From NCBI GenBank assembly GCA_031288575.1, contig JAITRD010000168.1:1-14774 (forward strand): DNA of 14,774 nucleotides, written 5' to 3'. The stretch is from Treponema sp. GTDB taxonomy: Bacteria > Spirochaetota > Spirochaetia > Treponematales > Breznakiellaceae. Shown here in pieces: positions 1 to 6,429 of the stretch. The notes beneath the pieces were generated by a model. The model made no database searches. It had not been told where the DNA came from and saw nothing but the letters and a program-made list of their open reading frames with translations. Each line of letters starts with the position of its first letter. The first letter of the stretch is position 1. The translations under genes and the position numbers were made by a program.

Positions 1-2
1 AT

Positions 3-77
3 GAGGGGAAGATGGCCGAGTACCGCCACTTCCTGGAAAGGCCAAAAAAGAGTGTGGATTTGAAAAAACCCGCTTGA
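3..77 (+). CDS. possible C-terminal end of an unidentified upstream gene (partial)
   Basis: Frame 3 is open from the window edge to a TGA at 75-77. It encodes about 24 residues of ordinary, charged composition (Glu-Gly-Lys-Met-Ala-Glu-Tyr-Arg at the start, ending Asp-Leu-Lys-Lys-Pro-Ala). The other two forward frames are closed early: frame 1 stops at 61-63 and frame 2 stops at once. The codons look usable, but the fragment is too short to assign to a family. It could equally be non-coding sequence that happens to be open. Confidence 0.3.
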   Translation, partial: EGKMAEYRHFLERPKKSVDLKKPA

Positions 78-103
78 CTTTTATCATAGACGGGTCCTAT
101 ACC
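74..103 (+). promoter_or_regulatory. weak candidate promoter at the upstream gene's stop
   Basis: TTGACT at 74-79 is followed after 18 bases by TATACC at 98-103 (or CCTATA at 96-101 with a 16-base spacer). The -35 box is good and the -10 box is weak. It would give a leader of about 250 nt before icd, so it may drive nothing or serve as a distal promoter. Confidence 0.25.
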
Positions 104-106
104 GAA

Positions 107-159
107 GCTTTGCGCCATCGGGCTCCCAAGGACAAAGACAAAGTTTGCTAGCGCAAAGC
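107..159. repeat. 9-bp inverted repeat in the icd leader
   Basis: GCTTTGCGC at 107-115 is the exact reverse complement of GCGCAAAGC at 151-159, with 35 bases between the arms. The right arm also takes part in a tighter hairpin, TTTGC (144-148) with GCAAA (153-157), so the two structures compete. No U-tract follows, so it is not a standard terminator. The rest of 78-259 shows no gene that I can support. Confidence 0.4.
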
Positions 160-259
160 AAGCGTGACCCCCATGGGAATTTTGCCCCCCAGCCGGTCAT
201 TTTTGTTACGCTTCAATGTTTGGCGATAAAAGTAAACGCAGGAGCCCCCTCATATCCCC

Positions 260-288
260 TTGAATTATGGTTATTTCTGTCATATCAT
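260..288 (+). promoter_or_regulatory. probable icd promoter
   Basis: TTGAAT at 260-265 and TATCAT at 283-288 are separated by exactly 17 bases. A start near 295 would leave a leader of about 62 nt before the icd ATG at 357. A second candidate lies upstream: TTGTTA at 203-208, 16 bases, GATAAA at 225-230. The 260-288 pair is preferred for its spacing and proximity. Confidence 0.45.
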
Positions 289-293
289 AATTC
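262..293. promoter_or_regulatory. operator-like inverted repeat over the icd promoter
   Basis: GAATTATG at 262-269 and CATAATTC at 286-293 are perfect 8-base inverted repeats, 16 bases apart. The left arm starts inside the -35 box and the right arm runs through and past the -10 box, so a dimeric protein bound here would cover the promoter. Centre-to-centre arm distance is 24 bases. No regulator gene is seen in the window. A chance AT-rich palindrome is possible. Confidence 0.35.
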
Positions 294-297
294 CCGC

Positions 298-309
298 GGG
301 CTAAAGCCC
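298..309 (+). other. small hairpin in the icd 5' leader
   Basis: GGGCTAAAGCCC folds as five pairs around two bases or, more realistically, four pairs (GGGC/GCCC) around TAAA. It lies just downstream of the predicted transcription start and 38 bases before the icd ribosome binding site. No U-run follows, so it may stabilise the 5' end rather than terminate. Confidence 0.3.
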
Positions 310-356
310 CTGGTGAGCATAGTCCTTAAGTAACGAAACAAGACACGGAGGATCCT

Positions 357-1556
357 ATGACCGGACGAATCGAAATGAAAACACCCCTGGTTGAAATTGA
401 CGGGGACGAAATGACCCGGGTGCTCTGGGCTTTAATTAAAGAAAAACTTTTACTTCCCCATGTGGACCTAAAAACCGAATATTACGATCTGGGGCTTAAA
501 AACCGGGACGATGACGACGACAGGGTAACCGTCGAATCCGCCCGGGCCATACTCAGGCTTGGGGTAGGGGTGAAATGCGCGACCATTACCGGCAATGAGG
601 CCCGCCGGGCCGAATACGGGCTTAAAAACCTGTATCCTAGTCCCAATGCCACCATCCGGGCCTTTTTGGACGGCACGGTGTTCCGCAAACCCATAGGGGT
701 TTCCAATATTAAGCCCTCGATTTCCACCTGGAAAACCCCTATTGTCATTGGCCGCCACGCCTACGGGGATATATACAAAAATGCCGAAATGATTATCCCC
801 GGGCCGGGCCGGGTGGAAGTGGTTTATACCCCCTCCGGCGGCGGGGAAAAACGGATAACCGTGGCGGATATGCCCGGCCCCGGAATTGTTCAAGCCGTGC
901 ATAACCTGGATGAGTCGATCAGGAGTTTTGCCCGTTCCTGTTTCCGTTATGCCCTGGAGGAAAAACTTTCCCTTTGGTTTGCCGCCAAGGATACGATTTC
1001 CAAAACCTATGACGGCCGGTTTAAAGACATCTTTCAAGAGGTTTACGAAACCGAATTTAAGGAAAAATGCGAAAGGGCGGGGATTTCCTACTTTTATACC
1101 CTCATTGACGATGCCGTAGCCCGGGTAGTCAAGGGCGCGGGGGGCTTCCTTTGGGCTTGCAAAAATTATGACGGGGACGTAATGAGCGATATGGTAGCCA
1201 GCGCCGCCGGAAGTTTGGCTATGATGACCAGCGTTCTCCTTTCTCCCAAGGGGGCTGTCGAATACGAGGCCGCCCACGGCACGGTTCAACAGCACTATTA
1301 CCGCTGGCAAAAGGGAGAACGGACCAGCACTAATCCGACGGCCCTTATCTTTGCCTGGACCGGGGCCCTTGGGAAACGGGCGGAATTGGACGGAACCGCG
1401 GATTTGGGCGCCTTCGCGAAAAATCTTGAAAGGGCGGTCCTCGAAACCATCGAAGGGGGAGAAATGACCGGCGATCTCGCCCGGCTCGCGGATCCCGCCC
1501 CTGCCCGGATTCTGGACTCCTGGGAATTTATTGACGCGGTTGCGGAAAGGCTGTGA
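357..1556 (+). CDS. icd: isocitrate dehydrogenase, NADP-type homodimeric (eukaryotic-like)
   Basis: Oxidative decarboxylation of isocitrate to 2-oxoglutarate in the cytoplasm (TCA cycle or glutamate supply). At 399 aa it aligns by eye along its whole length with the IDH1/IDH2-like type II family, not the E. coli Icd type. Isocitrate-binding residues are visible: S95-P96-N97, R101, R110 and R133 in the IGRHAYGD motif. Y140 and K211 (the catalytic Lys equivalent) are present, as are the metal ligands D251, D274 and D278 in YDGDVMSD. An EAAHGTV motif is at 304-310. The 'RH' pair that usually contacts the 2'-phosphate of NADP reads Q312-H313, so the cofactor is uncertain. The ATG at 357 is chosen because GGAGG (347-351) lies 5 bases before it. 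The family call is firm; NADP preference is only inferred. Confidence 0.95.
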   Translation: MTGRIEMKTPLVEIDGDEMTRVLWALIKEKLLLPHVDLKTEYYDLGLKNRDDDDDRVTVESARAILRLGVGVKCATITGNEARRAEYGLKNLYPSPNATIRAFLDGTVFRKPIGVSNIKPSISTWKTPIVIGRHAYGDIYKNAEMIIPGPGRVEVVYTPSGGGEKRITVADMPGPGIVQAVHNLDESIRSFARSCFRYALEEKLSLWFAAKDTISKTYDGRFKDIFQEVYETEFKEKCERAGISYFYTLIDDAVARVVKGAGGFLWACKNYDGDVMSDMVASAAGSLAMMTSVLLSPKGAVEYEAAHGTVQQHYYRWQKGERTSTNPTALIFAWTGALGKRAELDGTADLGAFAKNLERAVLETIEGGEMTGDLARLADPAPARILDSWEFIDAVAERL

Positions 1557-1575
1557 AGCGTACCCCTTCACGGCC
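1549..1575 (+). other. hairpin across the icd stop codon
   Basis: GGCTGTGAAG at 1549-1558 pairs with CTTCACGGCC at 1566-1575: ten pairs including one G-U, with a 7-base loop. The TGA stop lies in the 5' arm. No U-tract follows, so it does not look like an intrinsic terminator. It may protect the icd message end or reduce read-through into the esterase genes. Confidence 0.45.
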
Positions 1576-1610
1576 GGGTTCCCCTATCACAATATATCGG
1601 GAGGTATGAT

Positions 1611-2402
1611 ATGGCTTTAATCCATGCCCATTTTTTCTCGTCCGCCCTGGGAATGCAGCGGACCATGGATGTGGTACTGCCCCAAAGCAGTAATGGAATC
1701 GGCGTTGAAGGCAAGGAACAGGAGGGCCCCATCCCGGTACTCTACCTGCTGCACGGATGGAGCGATGATCACACCATTTGGCAAAGGCGTACTTCCATAG
1801 AACGGTATGCCCTGGACAAGGGAATCGCGGTCATTATGCCCAGCACGGATCTGGGCTTTTATACGGACATGAAATACGGCTATGATTTTTGGCAATTTTT
1901 CAGCGGGGAACTCCCGGAGATCGTCGCCGAATTTTTCCCCCGCCTCTCGTCCCGGCGGGAAGACACCTTTGTGGCGGGGCTTTCCATGGGCGGTTTCGGA
2001 GCGCTAAAACTGGGCATCAACTGCCCTGAACGTTTCGCCGCGGCGGCCAGCCTTTCGGGGCTTACGGATCCCCTTTGGCAGTACCGGAGCGACCGGGTTA
2101 GCGAAGCCTGGCTCAATGCCTTCGGGGAAGAAGAGGAGGTCCGGGGCAGTCTCAACGACCTTCCGGCTCAATTGGAAAAGCTCATAAGCTCAGGTAAAGA
2201 GATGCCCCGGTTTTTTATGACCTGCGGGACCGAAGACTTTTTATTCGAGATCAATACCCAGTTCCGGGATCAGTTCGGCAAACGCATCGATCTTACCTGG
2301 CATCAGGAAAAGGGCGTCCATGAGTGGGCCTATTGGGATCGGAATATTCAGCGGGTCCTCGACTGGCTGCCCATAGGGAACAATAAAAAGGAGGGCGCAT
2401 AA
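1611..2402 (+). CDS. alpha/beta-hydrolase esterase, first of a tandem pair
   Basis: Putative esterase of the PF00756 / S-formylglutathione hydrolase-like group (EstA tributyrin-esterase type), 263 aa, probably cytoplasmic since no signal peptide is visible. The oxyanion-side motif LLHGW is at 46-50. The nucleophile is S125 in GLSMGG (123-128). The likely acid is D209 in the CGTEDF segment (205-210) and the base is H237 near GVHEW. Small acylated substrates such as acetylated sugars or short-chain esters are typical of the family; the real substrate cannot be read here. GGGAGG at 1599-1604 sits 6 bases before the ATG. The gap after icd is 54 bases with no convincing promoter, so co-transcription with icd is possible. 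The next gene is a paralogue starting two bases after this stop. Confidence 0.88.
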   Translation: MALIHAHFFSSALGMQRTMDVVLPQSSNGIGVEGKEQEGPIPVLYLLHGWSDDHTIWQRRTSIERYALDKGIAVIMPSTDLGFYTDMKYGYDFWQFFSGELPEIVAEFFPRLSSRREDTFVAGLSMGGFGALKLGINCPERFAAAASLSGLTDPLWQYRSDRVSEAWLNAFGEEEEVRGSLNDLPAQLEKLISSGKEMPRFFMTCGTEDFLFEINTQFRDQFGKRIDLTWHQEKGVHEWAYWDRNIQRVLDWLPIGNNKKEGA

Positions 2403-2404
2403 TC

Positions 2405-3217
2405 ATGGCATTAATGGAAGTGGATTTTTTTTCCCGGATTTTAGGTTTAAACTGCCAGGCTAACGTAATCATCCCCCAGATTAATTCCGGAGTCGGGGTC
2501 AAAAGCGGGGTCAAAAAAAATGCCTATCCGGTGCTTTGGCTTCTCCACGGGGCAAGCGACGATCATACCATTTGGCTGCGCCGGACTTCTATCGAACGGT
2601 ATGTAACTTCCCTGGGATTAGCGGTGGTCATGCCCCAGGCCCATTTGAGTTCCTACGTCAATATGGTTCACGGGCCGAAATATTTTGATTTTTTCACCCA
2701 GGAGCTGCCCCAAATCATGGGGGATTTTTTCCCTGTTTCCCCCAGGCGGGAAGATAACTATGTCGCGGGGCTTTCCATGGGCGGAAACGGCGCCCTCACC
2801 CTGGGCATCGGCCGGCCGGACCTTTATTCCGCGGTGGGCTGTTTCTCGGCGGGAAACCTCAATATCAGCCCTTCCCCCGCGCCGGCCGCCAGCGGCCAGA
2901 GAAAATCCGGTAAGGCCTCCCGGACTATAAGCGTATACGGGGTTGAAAATCGCGGCGATGTTATAGGCAATCCTGATTTTGACATTTTTGTTAAAGCCGA
3001 AGGGGCTATAAAATCCGGACAGCCCCTGCCCCGGATTTTCCACTGCTGCGGAACCGACGATTTTCTTTATGCCAACGCCCTCACCACCGCGGAGTGGTTT
3101 AAAAACCATCCCCAATTCGCCTACGAATTCCATGACGGCCCCGGCGCCCATACCTGGGAATTTTGGGATGAATGGGTACAAACCTTCTTGAAATGGCTTC
3201 TCCCCGAGACTAAATAA
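2405..3217 (+). CDS. alpha/beta-hydrolase esterase, second of a tandem pair
   Basis: A 270-aa paralogue of the preceding gene, evidently from tandem duplication. Both share the N-terminal MAL...FFS..LG pattern, the LLHG.SDDHTIW block (here 46-57), RRTSIERY, and GLSMGG around the nucleophile (S124). Acid D219 lies in CGTDDF (215-220) and base H249 in GAHTWEF. After the nucleophile domain it diverges: residues 151-175 form a Pro/Ala/Ser/Lys-rich stretch absent from the first copy, in the lid region that shapes the substrate pocket. The ATG follows the previous stop by two bases, and AGGAGGG at 2389-2395 lies in the end of the upstream gene 9 bases away, so the pair should be translated from one message. 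No signal peptide. Substrate unknown. Confidence 0.87.
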   Translation: MALMEVDFFSRILGLNCQANVIIPQINSGVGVKSGVKKNAYPVLWLLHGASDDHTIWLRRTSIERYVTSLGLAVVMPQAHLSSYVNMVHGPKYFDFFTQELPQIMGDFFPVSPRREDNYVAGLSMGGNGALTLGIGRPDLYSAVGCFSAGNLNISPSPAPAASGQRKSGKASRTISVYGVENRGDVIGNPDFDIFVKAEGAIKSGQPLPRIFHCCGTDDFLYANALTTAEWFKNHPQFAYEFHDGPGAHTWEFWDEWVQTFLKWLLPETK

Positions 3218-3233
3218 TGTTCCCATGATGATT

Positions 3234-3294
3234 GGGCGGCTTCGCTAAAGGGCTTTTCCCCAGGGAAGCGAACCGCCCGAAAGCCCGCTTTTTA
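3234..3294 (+). terminator. long hairpin with overlapping second stem and T-run; terminator of the esterase unit
   Basis: GGGCGG-C-TTCGCT (3234-3246) pairs with AGCGAA-CCGCCC (3267-3278): twelve pairs with one bulged C. GGGCTTT (3250-3256), inside its loop, can pair with AAAGCCC (3280-3286), which is followed by GC and five T (3289-3293). The second stem plus T-run is the terminator-like part. The first stem is either an alternative fold or forms a pseudoknot with it. It lies 17 bases after the second esterase stop. Confidence 0.55.
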
Positions 3295-3338
3295 TAGGAG
3301 CGGGGCCCCCTTCTCCTTCTTTCTGAGGGCATCCTATA
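3293..3338. repeat. 7-bp inverted repeat between esterases and TRAP operon
   Basis: TATAGGA (3293-3299) and TCCTATA (3332-3338) are exact inverted repeats with 32 bases between them. GCCC/GGGC can pair inside. The interior holds a pyrimidine-rich run. The left arm overlaps the T-run of the preceding hairpin. Role unknown; possibly part of the same termination region. Confidence 0.3.
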
Positions 3339-3427
3339 GGCGGCCGCAGCCGTATATCCAGGCATATCCTCCGTTTTGGCTTAAAGAACAAATTTATGGG
3401 AGATAATTTTATAAAACGCCCTTTTAG

Positions 3428-3456
3428 TTGAAGCGGAAGGAACAAAACAGTATATT
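3428..3456 (+). promoter_or_regulatory. probable promoter of the TRAP operon
   Basis: TTGAAG at 3428-3433 and TATATT at 3451-3456 have a 17-base spacer. A start around 3463 would put the 3487 ATG, with its ribosome binding site at 3477-3484, about 24 nt into the message. Confidence 0.5.
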
Positions 3457-3486
3457 TTAGTAATGAGTAAAAACCCGGGAGGAGTG

Positions 3487-4509
3487 ATGAGGCATATTAA
3501 CCGTATCCTAATATGTTGTTTTATTTTGGGAAGCATCCTTTTCCCGGGCCCCGCCTTCGCTCAACGGCGTAAAATTACCGTAAAGCTTGCTTCCCTGGTT
3601 CCCGAAGGCACCCCCTGGGGGGCGGCGCTTAACAGGATGGCCCGGGAATGGGGGGCCGCTACCAATGGCGAGGTGGAACTGGTAATATACCATAACGGCA
3701 TTGCGGGAAGCGAAGGGGATGTGCTTCGTAAATTGAAGGGAAACCAGGTGCAGGCGGCTATTTTGAGTTCCTTTGGATTAAATTCCATCACTCCCAACCA
3801 CGCTATCATGACCTTAAGCTGTCCTTTCCTTATCAGGGACAACGCGGAATTGGACCTGGTCCTGAAGGAGCTAAAGCCTGAATTGGAAACCCGGATTAAC
3901 CGGGAGGGTTTTTTCACCCTGGCGTGGTCAAAGGCGGGGTGGGTCAAATTTTTTTCCAAGGCCCCGGTTTTTGTTCCCGGAGACCTAAAACGGCAAAAGC
4001 TGGGGATCAACGAACAGGAACCGGCCTTAATGGACGCCTTTAAAGCCATGGGGTACCAGCTCGTCCCGGTTGCCATGAATCAGGTCTTGATATACCTTAA
4101 CGGCGGCATGATAGACGCGGTGTATCAAAGCCCGGTTAATGTGGGGGGCCTCCAAATTTTCGGGGTAGCTAAAAACATGGCTTCCATAAACATCGCCCCC
4201 TTTATGGGCGGCATTGTCATGAACCAGGCGGCCTGGCGTTCAATTCCGGAGCGGCATAAGCCGGAATTATTGCGGATAGCCAAAAGGCTGGAGGCGGAGC
4301 TGGATACCTCCATCCAGCGGCTTGAGGCGGACGCCATCACAACCATGAAAAACTACGGCCTTATCATTAATGAGCTTAGTCCCGCCCAGGAACAAATCTG
4401 GTATGATGATGTTGCCCGGGTGCTTCCTTCCCTTTTAGGAAGCGCTTTTAACCGGGAAATATACGAAAGAATAGAGACCCTGCTTAAGGCCTATCGAAGC
4501 GGGCGATAG
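3487..4509 (+). CDS. TRAP transporter substrate-binding protein, DctP family
   Basis: Periplasmic solute-binding component of a tripartite ATP-independent periplasmic (TRAP) transporter, which uses an ion gradient rather than ATP. From the start at 3487 it has 340 aa. Residues 1-25 form a signal peptide (basic start, hydrophobic core, AFA before Gln26), fitting signal peptidase I rather than a lipoprotein. The mature part follows the DctP pattern: LASLVPEGTPWG, GEVELVIYHNG, FFSKAPVFVPGDLK, and a helical C-terminus. The ATG at 3487 has GGGAGGAG directly upstream (3477-3484). The in-frame ATG at 3463 lacks a site and falls at the predicted transcription start, so it is rejected (it would add 8 residues). 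The usual Arg of the 'K-[IM]-R' ligand motif is Gly173 here (K171-L172-G173). The permease gene begins one base after the stop. The ligand cannot be named. Confidence 0.9.
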   Translation: MRHINRILICCFILGSILFPGPAFAQRRKITVKLASLVPEGTPWGAALNRMAREWGAATNGEVELVIYHNGIAGSEGDVLRKLKGNQVQAAILSSFGLNSITPNHAIMTLSCPFLIRDNAELDLVLKELKPELETRINREGFFTLAWSKAGWVKFFSKAPVFVPGDLKRQKLGINEQEPALMDAFKAMGYQLVPVAMNQVLIYLNGGMIDAVYQSPVNVGGLQIFGVAKNMASINIAPFMGGIVMNQAAWRSIPERHKPELLRIAKRLEAELDTSIQRLEADAITTMKNYGLIINELSPAQEQIWYDDVARVLPSLLGSAFNREIYERIETLLKAYRSGR

Positions 4510-4510
4510 C

Positions 4511-6373
4511 ATGAAAAAAGTAGCCGCCTTTTTATGGAATCTGGAACAGGGAATCTGTTATTTTTCCCTGGCTTGCCTCACCCTGCTTCCTGTGGCGGAG
4601 TCCTTTCTGCGGGTGTTTTTTCATTCCCGGGTACCCGCCTCTCCGGGGCTTATTGTGCATTTGCTGCTGTGCCTGGGGCTTCTTTCGGGGATGATGACCA
4701 CCAAAGCGGAGGATCATCTCTCGGTCGGGCTTTTAGAGTACAATACCAACGACAGGCTCAAAAGGATTTTTGCCGCAGGGTCCGGCCTCTTGTCCGCCTT
4801 TATCCTGACGGTTTTTTGCTGGTGTTCGGTTTCTTTTATAAAGATATACCTTTCCCCCTCGCAGATAATAGGATTTATTCCAGATCAGGTTTTTGCCCTG
4901 GTTTTGCCCATAGGCTATGGGGTGATGGCCTTCCGTTTTGCCCGGCTGACCCCGCTTCGGGGAAAAGCCCGGGTTTTGCCGGCCCTGGCGGTTTTTTTAG
5001 GAACCCTTTGTTCCCTGCCGGCAATTTTTAAATTTCTTTGGGGCTTTGATCTCCCGGATCTTGCCTACAGGATAAACGGCCTTTTTTTTACCCTGGCATG
5101 GTACCTGAAAACCCCCGCATTGATATTCCTGGTCCTGGCGGCTTTGGGCGGAACCCCTCTCTTTGTGGTTATCGGAGCGGCGGCGTTAATCCTCATCCAG
5201 AGTTCCGGGGGAGAAATTGACGTTGTTTCCAATCAAATTTATACGGCCCTTACTCAAAACACCTTTGTCGCCATTCCCCTCTTTACCCTGGCGGGTTTTT
5301 TCCTTTCCGAAAGCAAAGCCGGGGAACGGCTTTTGCTTACCTTCAAGAGCCTTTTCGGCTGGTTTTCCGGGGGGATTATTATTGCCGCTGTTTGTATGTG
5401 CGCTTTTTTTACCTCCTTTACCGGGGCTTCGGGGGTCACCATCCTCGCCCTGGGGGGTATCCTCTATACGGTGCTTTCAGAAAACGCTTCCTATCCGCCG
5501 AAATTTTCCATAGGGCTTCTCACCGCTTCGGGCAGTATCGGCCTTCTCTTTCCCCCCAGCCTGCCCCTTATCCTGGTGGGGGCCGCCACCCGCACCAATA
5601 CGATCCACCTTTTCCTCGGGGGCATATTCCCGGGCCTCATCCTGGTGGGAGGGATGATCCTTTTTGGGATTATCATTTCGGTTAAAACGAAAATTCCCCT
5701 GGAACCCTTCTGTTTAAAAAAAGCGGGAACCGCCCTGAAAAATTCGGCCCCGGAAATCCTGCTTCCTTTTTTGCTGGTGGCGGGGTATTTTTCCGGGGTC
5801 CTCTCCCTGGTGGAAATAGGCGCCGCGGCGGTGCTTTATGTTTTTGTATTAGAGGTTTTTATATTCCGGGATATTAAGCCGGGGGAAATTCCCCAGGTCT
5901 TCGCCAAGGCAATACCTATTATCGGGGGCATCCTCTCTATCCTTGCCCTGGCTCAGGCCCTCTCCTACTACATCGTTGACACCCAGGGGCCGGAGCGTTT
6001 TGCCAGATGGATACAGAGCGCCATCTCCTCAAAATATCTTTTTCTCCTCATCCTCAATCTTTCCCTCCTGGTTATCGGCTGCCTTATCGATATTTTTTCC
6101 GCCATTTTAATTGTGCTGCCCTTGATTTTTCCCCTGGGCATGAGCTATGGCATCGATCCCGTTCATTTGGGAATTATTTTCCTTATCAATATGGAAGCGG
6201 GTTTCCTTACCCCGCCGGTGGGCATGAACCTTTTTTTAGCCAGTTACCGGTTTAGAAAACCCTTCGCGGAAGTTTCCCGGCACGTTGTCCCCTTCCTGCT
6301 TATTCAGTTGGGGGTAGTTTTTATCGTAACCTATGTCCCGGTTTTATCTACCTGGCTTACCAAATTATATTAG
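4511..6373 (+). CDS. TRAP transporter fused permease (DctQ-DctM)
   Basis: Inner-membrane permease, 620 aa, containing both TRAP membrane subunits in one chain. Roughly residues 1-195 are the small (DctQ) part with four hydrophobic segments (about 14-35, 46-62, 86-112, 124-141) followed by extra linking helices. Residues from about 200 to 620 are the large (DctM) part. DctM landmarks are IPLFTLAGFF (255-264), SFTGASGV (302-309), GLLFPPSLP (344-352) and GFLTPPVGMNLF (564-575). The length suits a QM fusion; separate DctM proteins have about 430 aa. It starts one base after the dctP stop with no strong ribosome binding site of its own, so translational coupling is likely. Together with DctP it makes a complete transporter without other genes. 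Substrate unknown. Confidence 0.92.
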   Translation: MKKVAAFLWNLEQGICYFSLACLTLLPVAESFLRVFFHSRVPASPGLIVHLLLCLGLLSGMMTTKAEDHLSVGLLEYNTNDRLKRIFAAGSGLLSAFILTVFCWCSVSFIKIYLSPSQIIGFIPDQVFALVLPIGYGVMAFRFARLTPLRGKARVLPALAVFLGTLCSLPAIFKFLWGFDLPDLAYRINGLFFTLAWYLKTPALIFLVLAALGGTPLFVVIGAAALILIQSSGGEIDVVSNQIYTALTQNTFVAIPLFTLAGFFLSESKAGERLLLTFKSLFGWFSGGIIIAAVCMCAFFTSFTGASGVTILALGGILYTVLSENASYPPKFSIGLLTASGSIGLLFPPSLPLILVGAATRTNTIHLFLGGIFPGLILVGGMILFGIIISVKTKIPLEPFCLKKAGTALKNSAPEILLPFLLVAGYFSGVLSLVEIGAAAVLYVFVLEVFIFRDIKPGEIPQVFAKAIPIIGGILSILALAQALSYYIVDTQGPERFARWIQSAISSKYLFLLILNLSLLVIGCLIDIFSAILIVLPLIFPLGMSYGIDPVHLGIIFLINMEAGFLTPPVGMNLFLASYRFRKPFAEVSRHVVPFLLIQLGVVFIVTYVPVLSTWLTKLY

Positions 6374-6403
6374 GGCCCCGGTGACCGAGCCCCGGCGTCC
6401 CTA
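6371..6403 (+). other. weak hairpin between permease and acyltransferase genes
   Basis: TAGGG (6371-6375, including the stop codon) can pair with CCCTA (6399-6403), with CCGG/CCGG inside. GCCCCGG occurs twice as a direct repeat (6375-6381 and 6389-6395). No T-run follows, so termination is not indicated. TAAAAT at 6402-6407 resembles a -10 box but lacks a matching -35. Confidence 0.2.
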
Positions 6404-6429
6404 AAATCCTGATCCCGAGGGAACCGCTT

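Noticed and set aside
145..333. 62-residue forward open frame before icd
   Set aside because: No ribosome binding site, odd composition, and it covers the inverted repeats and candidate promoters of the icd leader.
468..1571. 367-residue open frame antisense to icd
   Set aside because: Gly/Pro/Phe-rich translation typical of an antisense frame under biased codon use; icd on the plus strand is unmistakable.
2618..3226. 202-residue open frame antisense to the second esterase
   Set aside because: Same antisense artefact; the plus-strand frame has a complete catalytic triad.
3245..3445. 66-residue minus-strand open frame in the gap before the TRAP operon
   Set aside because: It spans the terminator-like hairpins and the dctP promoter and has no recognisable features.
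4534..5031. 165-residue open frame in another frame of the permease gene
   Set aside because: Overlaps the DctQ part in a shifted frame and reads as low-complexity Gly/Phe/Pro; the permease frame is unbroken.
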